A stretch of DNA of 64,000 bases, from positions 1,426,001-1,490,000 of the forward strand of contig OZ345377.1 of the NCBI GenBank assembly GCA_977006965.1. Reading direction: 5' to 3'. Positions 11,249 to 22,063 of this stretch are shown here, in pieces (within the stretch, counting starts at the first letter, position 1; the number at the start of each line of letters is the position of its first letter). The notes under the pieces are model-generated. The model saw only the letters and a program-made list of their open reading frames with translations, did no database searches and had not been told where the DNA came from. The stretch comes from Phymatolithon calcareum (Eukaryota; Rhodophyta; Florideophyceae; Hapalidiales). The position numbers and the translations under genes were made by a program.

Positions 11249-12328
11249 ATGGACGGACTTGAATTTGTCTGCGACCTGAATCATGGAGAACGAGTCTCCG
11301 TGAAATGGGATGAAGGTTGGTATGCTACGACTTTGGGCAAATTCAGCCCCATTCAGTACCAGAACCACAAAGCAGCGAAACTCGACGCGGCAGGCCACCG
11401 GACGTCCTCTTGGCTTACGACGACGGAGACGAGCATGCCTACTCAACGACCTCGACCGCATCGAAACAGCGCGTTATCGTGTGCGACGAAGATGGTGACA
11501 CACTCGGCATGTCTTGTACTATCCCATTAAAGGTCGGTGGAACTGGGATTCTGATTTTGCGAGGCGAAGAAACTGTTGTGGAAGAATTGCTGGCCGCTGG
11601 GGCTGTTGGCTCTTCATTCGACGCGGCGGCATTTGCCGCCGTACATGTGTTCCAAGCAATGTCAACCCTACAGCTTTCCCGCGGCAGCACCATCAGATGG
11701 TTCACTGGAAGCCGCAGCTGGATAGACGCGCTCATCGGGCAACCGCGGATGTTTGGTGACATGGTCCGGAATCTATGGAATCTTATGGAACGGTTATTTT
11801 AACGCGAGGTTCAGATAGTGTGTGTTTGGATACCGAGTCACTGCAGCGTCGCGAACAATGAGGCCGCCGATGAGCTCGCGCGACGGGGAATTTTGGAAAT
11901 CGAGTCTGGTGCTGCAAGCGATACCTCTCACTTTGGAAGCGGCACGATCCATTTTCAAGCCGCCTTGTAGAAGCAAACCAGTGACCCTACTTACGCTTCC
12001 GAAATATGTGCACATCTCGTAAAGATGTGTAGAGGTGGTACTTCGTCAGCTCATTGTGAACTGCTGCCCTATTGTGGCAAGCTTTCACCGTGGACACAGC
12101 GAGGATGAACAGCTACTCTACGACCCAGTGTGCAAGATGTGCCCGTATGGCGTCACGGAGAGAGTGGAGCACCTCATCGTGCGATGTTCTGGTCGGGCTG
12201 CATCTCGACGACAATTCATCGGAAGAGTGCGAGCCAAAACGGTAGAAGATCTGTGCAGGGAGAGAAACGTAGAGATACTCCAATATTTTAACAATGTGAA
12301 CTTGCTCTGGGGCACGTTCTGGCGTTAA
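11249..12328 (+). pseudogene. LINE retrotransposon 3' half: Trp-rich small domain, RNase H, CCHC-like knuckle
   Basis: Three pieces lie in order. At about 11285-11390 a frame encodes ERVSVKWDEGWYATTL, a Tudor/SH3-like Trp-rich signature. After a frame change, 11400-11890 encodes an RNase H fold: GGTGILILRGEE, a helix region, then VWIPSHCSVANNEAADELAR, the classical C-terminal RNase H motif of LINEs. An in-frame TAA at 11800 interrupts it. In another frame 12035-12328 encodes C-K-M-C-P-YGVTERVEH-LIVRC, the Cys/His motif often found behind LINE RNase H. The copy is therefore dead: one nonsense codon plus at least two frameshifts. The part at 35490-35946 is a related copy. Family assignment is by motif only. 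Confidence 0.72.
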
Positions 12329-12340
12329 TTAACGCATTCT

Positions 12341-13861
12341 GCATTAAAGAAAGAAGGCCATGGCATTATTGTTGGATAGCAATGGCACAAACGCATTACC
12401 TCTCTCAGTTGCATACGCTTTTAAGGATATATGTCTAATCTCTCAAGCACAATTGACGCGTTGCCTTGTCGTATTGCCGCCTGTAGCGAAAAACGTCTAC
12501 AGATTCCATTTCTTAGAAGCACAAATATCTTTCCTTCGGAGAGACAACACGTATTCGGTTGACTAACGTCGCGCCGGTGTCTGTTTGTTTTTCTTAAAAG
12601 CAGCATCTGCGATGAGCCAACAAGTTTGAGCTCAAGAGTGTAATGGTTGGTGAGCTGCATCAGTTTACTCAGACCCGTTTGCGGGGAGGGAGCTCATCGA
12701 TCTTTGCGACCAGATCAATTCCGGTAAAGAGGACAAAGGCAGACGATGTCGAAAGAAAATCGATATTAATCGACACTTCTTGCATTTGTTCTCCTCGCCG
12801 GAAGTGATGATGATGATGATGATGATGGTGATTGCTTTGTTCCCCTAAGAGGCTAGCACATCTAGAAGGCTTCATTTGATTCCACTTGCTGCGGTCGGAG
12901 GCATTTGGTATGGCCGATTCAATATCTTGGTTTGGTATATCACCAAGGAGAGAGGCGTATGTTCCGTGTATGCACGCCGGAATTGATGGTAGTCAAGAAT
13001 GATTCGTCAACTCGTGAATCACCAAGGATTCTCCAATTGACACCGCCCACTTTTGCGTTCATCCGGCACAATGCATCGTTCGAACGTCCGCACAAAAACG
13101 GAGAAAAGCAGAACGTAACTTTTTGAAACGTCGCCTGGTGCCTACAGCACATGGAATCGTTCTCCTCGAACTTTACTATCTACTAAAAACCTAGTTGGTA
13201 TCTGTTGCCCATGTCGTCCGTGCAAAGCTTGCGGACGGGGTGTGCTGCATCGTTCGTCAAAGGTAATGAACTGGGCAACTTGTGGGAAAACATACCAGTG
13301 ACAGAAGTCATTTGAATCTGACCAGGCCCCCAGCTGGAAGTCACCCAATCGGTCTCTCGCTTTTTGGACTTTCCAGACCACCAAGTCCATTTTCTGTGTT
13401 GTTCCCTTGCCTCGAACTGACCAAAAACTGCGATGGAATACCAATTTTTGTCAAATGATGAAGAACACTCGAAGGTGACAATGACAGAAAGTCTATGAGA
13501 TGAAAATTAACGAAATTAAAAAGCGCCTGGTTGATCCATTCTAGAGTATTCTTGCACGCGCCTATGACCGATGCACTTTCTTCCCTGATCAAGCAGTTGA
13601 CCAGAAAATCTCTAATTTCCGTTCTGGTCGTGAAACCCTTTAGAAGCCACAACGCCTGCCAGACGAACTGAGGGGAAACTGTCTTCAATTCCCACTCATT
13701 AGCTTCTCAAAAGCCCGATATCTTTTCCTCTCATTGTGATGCTGGAAAGGGTGGCTTTTACAGCCTTTTACGATACCCTAAATCTATCCATGATCCTATC
13801 CAGGCAATCCAGGCAATCCAGGCTCGTGTCCTTGTTGCGCGAGTACATGCCCTGCAATAAT
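12341..13861. other. unassigned region with minus-strand protein-like frames
   Basis: No gene can be named. On the minus strand, 13142-13444 and 13341-13688 read as overlapping frames; the first contains QFITFDERCSTPR followed by GRHGQQIPTRF and RGERFHVL, which has the feel of a transposase fragment (piggyBac-type enzymes carry comparable DE...GR...K spacing), but the match is too weak to assign. A short tandem of CAGGCAATC units lies at 13801-13822. Confidence 0.3.
12805..12832. repeat. TGA/ATG trinucleotide microsatellite
   Basis: A run of about nine TGA-phase triplets. On the other strand it would read as polyhistidine, but that frame has no other support. Confidence 0.85.
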
Positions 13862-13922
13862 GGGCTACATAGGCTTACCATAGCTAGCCATGATGGCTAG
13901 CTATGGTAAACCTAGGTAGCCC
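13862..13922. repeat. 61-bp near-perfect palindrome
   Basis: Thirty base pairs of inverted repeat meet at a one-base centre (position 13892), with two mismatches. The arms contain ACCATAGCTAGCCAT and its complement. There is no coding context and it is not at a recognisable transposon end. Confidence 0.9.
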
Positions 13923-15314
13923 GGATGATACTTGCTTGACAATTATGGCTCACCCCATTAAGTGGCGGCTTTGCTCCTTGCTTGGCGAACCCTTGGTATG
14001 TACCCACGTCTACAACCTGTAATTGTCCATTGGAAGCGAGCGGACGCGCTATGCATAGGGTGTGTCGATTTCCAGTCTCTCCGATAGAAGAAGGCAACGA
14101 ATTTAATCGCAGAACGTGGAGTGGTCGAACAGCGCTGCATGACAGACGAAAATTGTTTTTGAAAATCTTCTGAGATTCTCCAGGCTCGCGCCTGAACGCC
14201 ATCCCGTGCAATCTCGCTCTGCTTGGACGTTCAATCCTCTGGTCGCCAACATTTCTCAGGACCACTAATCTTTCGCCGCCTTGGCCAATTTGGGATGCTT
14301 GGTTTCAGATTGTAAAAAGCTACTGTCGAAAGCCAAGCCAAGCTTATGCTGTTTCATGCCAAAACAATTTGTAACCAATTGTTCGCTGGCCTACTTTCCC
14401 TCGTGGGCCAGAAAGTCGCTACGCACTTCCGCTTGTCCTCCAGCGTCCATGCTATGTGACGCTGTGCAGACCGCTGCAAATCATCACACGTCTGTGCGCG
14501 ACGTGAGAGCTATGCAAACGCTTTCCACCACTGGGCATATCTTTGCGTACCGCATCCCGCAAATGCTTACCACATCATACAATGTTGTGTCACTAGAACC
14601 GGGTTGTCACACCCTCTGATACGTTCTCGGTATGCATTTCCTTGTTTCTGTCTTCCTATCATGTCCTCGTGGACGCCGACTTTGAACTTCGCCTGTCGAT
14701 GTTTTCCCCTTTCACATCCACAAGTGCTTCGTTTGACCGTCTGTCAAGTTGTTTTGCATGAAGTGAACAGAATTTAAGACAAACATCAGCAACAGCATCA
14801 TTTCGATCGCGCTTTCACGCAATGGATAACATTCCCAGTGCCCGCCCGTCGTCTTCACTGCTCGGGGACCGCTCGTGACATCCTCCCCTGTCCTCTGCTC
14901 TCGAGGACATTCGCACAACGGCGTCGACGTGCATTCGAGATTTTCGGGACCATCACTAGCCTGCGGACACGTGCGGAATGTAGCAATTACGTAAAGCATT
15001 TGTCCGTCCATGTTTGAAATTCAAGCAAAAACAGAGACGACTTCTTCCACATGCCGCCAGTTCAAGACGCCATCAGACAGTGAGTACCAGCCCGTGACGT
15101 CGCTCTATGCGGTCCGGTGATTCATCCTGCTGACATATCCGGAGGCAAGATGAGTGCATTATCGTCGACGAATATATGCTCACTTCCTGTTACTCAACAC
15201 TATCTCTCGCAGTGTACTGTAGTGCGGGGTATATATTGTCAAATTTGACAACCGCGTCACAATTACAGCTAAAGTCGATCCTCGATTTTTGCATAGGCAA
15301 CATCAGCTACCCTT
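13923..15314. other. unassigned sequence
   Basis: Open frames of about 100 residues exist on both strands (for example 13912-14265 minus and 14281-14619 plus), but none carries a motif I recognise. Probably old repeat DNA. Confidence 0.35.
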
Positions 15315-15399
15315 ATATTCAAAAATCGATCGATTTTTGAATATCATACGACTTCGATACTTGAATAACCTCGAGGTTATTCAAGTATCGAAGTCGTAT
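15315..15399. repeat. two adjacent perfect palindromes (30 bp and 54 bp)
   Basis: Positions 15315-15344 form an exact palindrome centred on ATCGAT. One base later, 15346-15399 form an exact 54-bp palindrome centred on CTCGAG. Neither has a spacer. Perfect spacerless palindromes of this length are usually unstable, so they are either recent or an assembly product. Confidence 0.93.
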
Positions 15400-15779
15400 C
15401 GTAGCGAAATTAAAAAATTACAGCTCAAGATTACAATAAAATTTATTGGAACATCAAACTTGAAGAAGCTGCACTGTACCGTATCGGGAATCCAGCCGAT
15501 ACTTGTAGTCGAAACAGCGTCATTGAGCATTTCCCGGCTGTGCTGTGCATCGCAATTGTTCACGTACTCCAAGCTGTCCAAGGGACTTCTCTTATAGAAA
15601 ATCCCCAAAGGTGGACGTTGAATACAGGAGGTCTAAAAAAATAATCAAAATTTTTTCTTTTTGGTTTGAAGCAATCAGTTTAGATATTCTATATTCGAGT
15701 ATTCAGTAATGCTTAATATTCTTTAAAATTTAAAGCGAAACCGACTCTTCTTGCGACACTCCTCGTCGCGGGGGTTTGG

Positions 15780-16470
15780 AGGAAGGTTTGAAAAGTGAAA
15801 TCTAATAGAACGGATCATGTCACTCGCGATACATATAGAAGGCATGCATATTTCAAGTCGCTGCGACGTCCTGAACAAGGATGCCGCTGCTGAACTCACA
15901 CGATGGGGAACGTCGGAATTGTGTGTATTCACATCAGAATAACGATGGAATTGGCTAGGGCATATACTTCGCATGGACGAGCACCGCATGGTCCGCCAAG
16001 AGCTGCATCAGTGTGTCAAGCCAACCCCGCAATCACTCTTCAGCGACTTGCCCAACCAAAACGCCTATATATCACACCGTCTTTCGTAATTCGTACAACT
16101 TCCCTGAATATAGATGCAATGTCTTCTTTTTCTCCCACCTCTGCGAAGAGCTCGAAAAGCATCGTCCACCTTGCTTAGAGCACAATGGTAAAAGTTTTGC
16201 CGAAATATTCGCACAGGTGCGCGAAGGCAGTTTTACGGTAACACTGCCTACGTGCACCTGTGCGATATTTCGGTACGATGCAGGCAGGAATGCTGTATTT
16301 GCCGCTTCGAGTCATGTCACAAGCAAGCATTGAGTTATGTTCCGCGTTGCGCACACGGATATCACCGTGTTGTGGTGCGCTCCAGTACTCGGGGAAGCAG
16401 TTGCGCGAGTATCCAGATGAATCCAGTCCAAGAGCATCTTAGAGGCCCTCTAGATATTGTGTAGCTCATA
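15780..16470 (+). pseudogene. degenerate LINE 3' region (RNase H end and W-x-GH-x-x-RM motif)
   Basis: Around 15841-15905 a frame encodes HISSRCDVLNKDAAAELTRWG, a decayed form of the RNase H end WIPSHxxxxxNExADELAR. About 40 bp later RWNWLGHILRMDEHRMV matches the W-x-GH-x-x-RM motif that follows the reverse transcriptase in many LINEs. The 3' part (about 16225-16470) is repeated in diverged form at 31425-31650, including the shared string TCTTAGAGGCCCTCTAGAT, so it is a repeat family tail. Stops and frame changes show it is dead. A fragment with the same GH motif lies at 36810-37013. Confidence 0.6.
16200..16273. repeat. hairpin inside the LINE remnant
   Basis: The outer arms are 16200-16220 and 16254-16273 (CCGAAATAT..CGCACAGGTGC and complement, with one unpaired base), and the inner arms AGGCAGT/ACTGCCT at 16225-16231 and 16243-16249. 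The diverged copy at 31425-31650 lacks this fold-back form. Confidence 0.8.
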
Positions 16471-16548
16471 TATCCTGCGAGAAAGAAAGACAGAAATAGC
16501 TCTTCTTATCACTTAGGATAGAAAAGAAAGTAGCAAAATTAAACCCTA

Positions 16549-18484
16549 GTGTCTATTTTACGAACCCCCTCAATTGAGGGGCGATTTGAAAGCTCGAAAA
16601 AATCAATAAAGCAAATTCGAAACAGATCGCTCACGCCATATTCGTAAAGCCTGGCTCATCTTCTGTCCGAGGAGTATTCACAATACTATCTTAAATTCGC
16701 TTCGTTCGGCGCTAGAAACGAAAATATGTTGGTCACGCAGAATACCAGACCTGCCATTCCAGGAGAAAAACACTGGTCGGTGCATCAGTACACACCAAGG
16801 CAGCATCTGCAAGCGGTCTTGCAGAGTGCTCCAGACTATACGGAGCCATTTCGAAGTCAAAAAAGGAGAGTAGTTTGGTTCAGAATGTACTCGGGGAAAA
16901 ATCAATGGTCGCGCGACATTGCATGAAATGGGTTCTGATTCGTAATCCATTGAAGAAGACTAAGATTAAGACAGTCCACATTGTCAACGTCAAGGCAGAG
17001 AACGCTGACGATGAAATTACAGACGCTAAAAAGCTTGAACCGAGCCAACACCTGCAAAGCGCGGTACCGCCCAGGCCTGCTTACAGTGTTCATTCTTGCC
17101 AATCTTCATCGCGAAACGCCTGTTTATCGTCTACAGTCGCGATCACATGCTCCTCCGAAGGGCATACAAGCTTCGATACAACCTTCAGAAGCTCTAAATG
17201 CCCTCTTCCGAGCACTCTCGCCTAAGCCTTACAAGGCCCATGAGACCAAACATCGCACCGGGAACTTGATGTCATCACGCCCGACCGCGAGCCGAATACG
17301 TGCGCTCATTGGGTCCCAAGGTATAAGAGGAAGTTCTATGTCCGTTTTAGAGACGATTTCACTCTCAGTTGTGGAAACTTCGCACTCTAAACAGAGACTT
17401 CTTATTCGAGATTTGTGGTATTGGACTTCATTCGAAGTGCGATTGCGTGGTGACGATGTTTCCCCAAGTTACCTGCGAAAACTTGCAGATTGGACGGACG
17501 TCCGCTAAGCTGAGAAGAAAGGGGCGAAAAGAGACTACAGTGACAGAGCCTATTAAGTTTTTCGAAATACTCGTCCTCATGGCAAGAGTTGAGTTCGGCG
17601 CTGAGAGCGCTTTCTGGAAGTCTACCAGGCCAAAGAAGTATCTCCCTGGCCCTTCTTCTTCCAAAACAGGGATTCTGGTGGCCGAATACCTCCAGTTGAT
17701 TTCATTCAGAGTGTAATCAAGTTAATTAGGCGACATGTACTCTGCGCAGTACCGCTAGTCACCTCGGTCAAGATTATGTCGATCCCACGAATGACCACAA
17801 AAAGCACACTATGTCAAAGAGATTTTGAAGGCGAGATGGCCCACGGAATGGCAGTTCTGTGCTGTCTTATGGCCGCGTATGCCGGTATAAGGCGCATTGC
17901 ATGTGTGGATTCATACTTAGTGAGTGCTGACTCTGCAGATATTCAACAAGTGCGCCTATAGTTCATAGGGGCCATCTAACTCGTCTGGAGATTTTCTAGG
18001 TTGTTAGCTAGCTGTAATTCTCTTGCGACCATGCCGAGTGCCAGCAGCACATGACGCAGTGAAGGTTTCGTGAAGTGCCGGGAGAGCAAGTCTTCGATAG
18101 CATTTGACAAGCGCATTACTTGTCGACGTTCAGTCGCGCCAGGGCGTACATTTGCATTCGAGCGCAGTGTTGGACGCCACGTTACCCCTAAGAAAAGTAA
18201 AAGAATGATTGTAGAGGTCATGATGACTACTTTTGTTGTGCAAAACAACTGCAGAGTTTGAAATGCAAGACCTCGACCATTGTGTTCTCACAATGTAATA
18301 CGCTTGATAGTGCCACAATATACATTTGCGACATTTCCACTGTTAGGAACTGCTTCACTAAGCACGCTGAAGACATCTATGAGCTTGGCACTGTTGATGC
18401 GCTTGATAACGAGTAACTTTCATGAGCAACAAATTAAATGAATCTCTTCCCTCAATTGAGGGAAAATTTCCGTAAAATAGACAC
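16549..18484. mobile_element. piggyBac-like DNA transposon, degenerate
   Basis: The two ends are inverted: GTGTCTATTTTACG at 16549 and its complement ending at 18484. Each is followed inward by a copy of the palindrome CCCTCAATTGAGGG. On the left the extended end reads CCCTAGTGTC preceded by TTAA, like piggyBac insertions; on the right only CTAG is kept, so a TA or CTAG target duplication cannot be excluded. The interior holds a transposase scrap (17776-17961). A third copy of this end lies at 63379 and 63976-64000, cut by a LINE. The element is about 1.94 kb and clearly non-functional. Confidence 0.65.
17776..17961 (+). pseudogene. piggyBac-like transposase fragment
   Basis: The frame contains HGMAVLCCLMAAYAG followed by RRIACVDSYLVSADSAD. 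This resembles the DS-Y/F-ASV segment that carries one catalytic Asp in piggyBac-type (DDE_Tnp_1_7) transposases. The frame stops shortly afterwards and the rest of the enzyme is broken across other frames upstream, where no catalytic motif is clear. The assignment rests on this motif and on the CCCTAG/TTAA end. Confidence 0.45.
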
Positions 18485-18852
18485 TAGAAGTGCTGCTAAC
18501 CGCAACGGGGGGAAGTGCAGAATACAATCCAACGATCTCGCGCTCTCTGAAATCTGTATGATGCATCATTAAATCGGTGAACAGAAGCAAACCAATGACA
18601 GCCCTGAAGCTGCTCGACGATCTCCACACCTCATAGAGCGCGCAAGAATGATAACTGCAGCTCGATTGTTACAGACTTTGACGAAGGCCAAAACGAGGAT
18701 GAAACACATCCAGAATCAAATTTGCAAGATGTGCTCGCATAGTGGCAAGGAACAGTGAACATCAAATCCTACGCTGTTCTGGGTGTTCTGTCTCATGCCT
18801 GCGATCCATCAAAAGATTACGTTAAAACTGTTAGACATTTGCGTAGGAAGAA

Positions 18853-19242
18853 GAAGAAGAAAGGTAGATTTTTATTTAAAAGTTACCAACGCATCTGCTG
18901 ACGCTCGGGGCAACTTTCCTAAGGCCAAGGGGTTTTGGCTAGATTCTGTTCTGAAGGGGTTTTCTTTTCTTGTTGGTGTGACACGACTCAGTGGACTACA
19001 AAAACCCACCTCTGGTCTCCTTCGGGACCTCGAGGGGGAAAGTTACTCCCCTGTCCTGTGGCACGCTGTAATTTCAATTTGCGGGTAGTCCTTACTTGTC
19101 CACAGCCTGAAACACGGTTAGGAGCTCGTCGAGTGCTCGCTTAGTCCAGGCGCTGTCTTCTTTGGAGAGTCTGTCCTTTGCAAGGCCATTTATCACGTCT
19201 TCGATGGCATCTTTTCCACATTGGCCGGTGAGTTCGATAAGG
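18853..19242 (-). mobile_element. 5'-truncated LINE, family A3 (TTC-tailed), with 17-bp target duplication
   Basis: The minus-strand copy ends in a TTC-rich tail (GAAGAAGAAAGG on the plus strand at 18853). It is flanked by CATTTGCGTAGGAAGAA at 18836-18852 and 19243-19259. It carries the last codons of the LINE reading frame, ending TKRALDELLTVFQAVDK, and then the family 3' UTR with the CTCGAGGTCCCGAAGGAGACC hairpin. Related tails are at 31725-31918, 37027-37309 and 45140-48059. Confidence 0.85.
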
Positions 19243-19576
19243 CATTTGCGTAGGAAGAAACCCATACAGATACTCAAATTTGTGAGCAATGAGATTTCCT
19301 TGAGAGCAAAATTCGGGCTACAGATTTAGATTGACGTTTTCTGCAATAAAAGAAGAACAAATGTAACGACACTGAACCAATGAGTAGGGAAAGAGAGGAT
19401 CTCGCACCGTCTCCACCGCTGCTCAGTTGCACAATTGTTCAAAATCTGAGAGGCGTGAAGTGCCGAATCTCACTCATATGTTTGAGATCGCTTCCACAGC
19501 GTTTCGGTGTCGTCCATTAGGCATTCCGACGGGAACGCGTGCTTTCTCTAGTCATGCCTGACTGGTTCCCAACGTT

Positions 19577-19657
19577 GATATCACAGAGCCACGTAAATAA
19601 TGCTACCAAGTAGCATTATTTAGGAGGGTCTGTGATATCTAGATAAGGTCCTTATCT
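19577..19657. repeat. composite hairpin plus 17-bp palindrome
   Basis: The outer arms GATATCACAGA/TCTGTGATATC (19577-19587 and 19629-19639) enclose a second stem AAATAATGCTAC-CAA-GTAGCATTATTT (19595-19621). Immediately after, 19641-19657 reads AGATAAGG-T-CCTTATCT. Confidence 0.85.
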
Positions 19658-19765
19658 ATCGCCGGTTTTTCGTTGATAACATAAGGAGCAACCACAGGGA
19701 TCATTAATCAGCTATCATCATCTCAAATAGTCAAAAGTTTGGATGTAATACTACGACCTAACCGT

Positions 19766-20106
19766 CAGGGATCATCCGAATTCAATTTATTGCAATTAAT
19801 TGAAATGAATTGCAAATTTCTATTTATTGTATGGAGGTGTAGCTATTGCAATGCTAATTGGCGCAGAGTTTCCAATTGCAATGCAAATTGGAGCTGTACT
19901 GTTTACATTTAGCTGGCAGTGACCTTTTTATTAAAGCGGTAAAACTGTGTTGCGCATAAAATAGCTCGCAGAACCCTAATTGCAATTGGTATTGCCACAA
20001 GTACCTCATTTGCAATTTCTATTGCTTGCGAGAAATCCTATTGCTATTGATTGCCTCATTGCTCCACTGGAAGCAAGAGCGAAAAATAGAATGGGGACGA
20101 ACCCTG
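19766..20106. mobile_element. hAT-type MITE (341 bp)
   Basis: The ends are inverted and hAT-like: CAGGGATCATCCGAATTC at 19766 and, read from the right, CAGGGTTCGTCCCCATTC ending at 20106, with about 21 of 28 positions matching. The interior is AT-rich with repeated TTGCAATT words, as in the subterminal regions of the hAT element at 60820-63175. The flanking 8-mers (CTAACCGT and TTAATCTA) agree only partly, so the target duplication is decayed or the ends are slightly off. Confidence 0.6.
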
Positions 20107-20510
20107 TTAATCTAGTTGCGATCGTCCAGTTCGGTAGTGATCCACTTTACAATCAACGTAATGTACGACATTCTCGATCCATTGCCAGACCTGCTACTGG
20201 TATCAAACGACGAACTCGCACCATGGATCCTGTTGGAAAATAGAAGACATCAATTCGGCCCCTTTTAAGAGACCTAGCCTACGTCTCCGGCGGGTGCCCT
20301 ATCCTGAGTCCTCTGTCAGGAGCATGATAGGGAGTGCGCAACACTATTTTCCTCCGCCCCTCGACGCAAATCTTTGAGTGCGCTTATTTTTATCACAAGG
20401 TGATACCACTCCCAGCTCCTTATCTAAAATAAATAGGACATCAGTCTGTCGGATCGAATGCCTCTGATGTCGGTCCCAGGCCTGGCACTAAACGAGGGAC
20501 GTCACAAGGG

Positions 20511-20561
20511 CGTGATTTTGGTCCCGGGGGGCCGCGGGGGCCCCGAGGGACCGAAATCACG
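20511..20561. repeat. very GC-rich hairpin
   Basis: CGTGATTT.GGTCCC pairs with GGGACCGAAATCACG (20511-20525 against 20547-20561) around a G/C-only core. No coding frame is associated. Confidence 0.85.
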
Positions 20562-21847
20562 TCCGCGGGGTTTCGCCGAGCCCGTTCCCTCGGTTGTGGT
20601 TTCGCTACTCCCGCTATTCTCGACCCTTGACAAAGAGAACTAGACTGCCCGAGGGGAGTTTAAAAAGTAATACTATGGCATACCGTGATTGGTCAGGCGC
20701 GCTGTTCCTTGATGACCGAAGTTATGATTCAGGTTGATGCCAGAATATACCACATGGTTAGCAATATCCACGTGCAAAAAATAGATGCAGCATGTAATTG
20801 TCGCTCGCATGTCGTTAATCGTATAGCAGCTGGAAGGGATCACCCATATTGAGAGGCTGCGGGGGTTCAGGAAGACCCGCCATAAAATGCCACGATAAAT
20901 TTTTCCAGCGCTAACCAAAGTCCATGGCGATGGACCAAGAGGCCGAATATGCAAAGACACAATGTAACGCCCGTCTTTGTCCCCGGCGACGTCTTTGGCG
21001 ACGGGCGTTATTTCGTGGAAAGCGGTGTGGGACAGGGCGTGTTTGCAAGCGTCTTCCGCTGTCGGCAGGTGTCGAACGTATCATCCGTCTCGCGTCGGCA
21101 ACCTTTTCGATGTACGAACGCACTGTGAGAACTGCGCCGATCTGCTGGCACGGGCCAAAGGAGTCCACGCAAGGATCGTGGAACGTAATGCTGGCCGCCT
21201 TACCGAGCCTTATGGGGCTAACGGGCGCGCAGCAACGGACGCGGCTGTGCTGCGGGCATGCGCCGTGGTACACGGCGTCGCCTTCATAATGTGTTTGCTC
21301 TATATCTCTGGGTCACAAAAATGGTCTGGGTTGACTGCTGCGGCTACTACGGCGGCGGAATCTACCGTGGCGGCTATTGGGGGGCATATAATACGACCTC
21401 GAAATCTGCAATCGTCCGTTCAAAGAGAAGTGCATCTGCGAAACGAGGCAGCATTCGAGGATCAGTGGACCATTGAAGCTCAACAGCGCTATCTGCGCTC
21501 AGTACGCCCGGATGCGCTTTGGTTGATTCAGTGGGAATCTTCACTGATTTTCCATATTCTTCCCGAACTCGAGCACCCGTCGACTGCACCAACATCTGCT
21601 GTGTTCTGTGAAAGGGAATAGGGACGTAGAGAATGATAACATTGGGTTGTTAGGGAATAAGGGAATAGGGAATATTACGAGAAGATTGTAGGGATATAGG
21701 GCAATGTAGTAGAAGATAGGGAATAGGGTGCTTGTTTATTAATATATATAGATAGTGGAATAGGTCAGTAGTGCCTATGCACCCGTTGGCAGCACACGGT
21801 GCCGCTGCGATCTACAATCGACCTGAGAACCATGGCCGTATCGCACG
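20562..21847. other. unassigned region with one 214-residue frame
   Basis: A + strand frame from 20977 to 21621 contains CENCADLLARAKGVHARIVE and otherwise no family motif. It also has a hairpin near its start (arms TAACGCCCGTC at 20965 and GACGGGCGTTA at 21000). I cannot tell gene from chance. From 21615 to 21740 a purine-rich run of GGGAATAGGGA-type units forms a degenerate minisatellite. Confidence 0.35.
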
Positions 21848-21858
21848 TGCGCGCAACG

Positions 21859-22052
21859 ACCAGGGGACCCCAAGCTTTTCCCCTGCCCTTTTTACGGGAG
21901 ACGGTTTTTGCAGCTAGGACTACGACGTTAACCCGGGTTACAAGTATTTGAATAGATGATCGAAGCTACAACGTAGCTGCTGAAACGCATCTCCCTTGCA
22001 GTCTCATGAATGTTACTGAGGGCGTCTAATAACTTCCAAATTCAAAAAAACT
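21859..22052 (+). mobile_element. short 5'-truncated LINE tail, family A1
   Basis: Only the 3' UTR is present: AAGCTTTTCC, GGTTTTTGCAGCTAGG, then CTGAAACGCATCTCCCTT and a poly(A). It is flanked by TGCGCGCAACG at 21848-21858 and 22053-22063. The same tail closes the longer copies at 46103-47041 and 63384-63961. Confidence 0.85.
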
Positions 22053-22063
22053 TGCGCGCAACG

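Noticed and set aside
13142-13688. piggyBac transposase on the minus strand
   Set aside because: TFDER, GRHGQ and RGERF are suggestive only; no second catalytic motif or inverted ends.
20977-21621. 214-residue plus-strand frame
   Set aside because: Long but without any recognisable domain, and a comparable frame exists on the opposite strand; not enough to call a gene.
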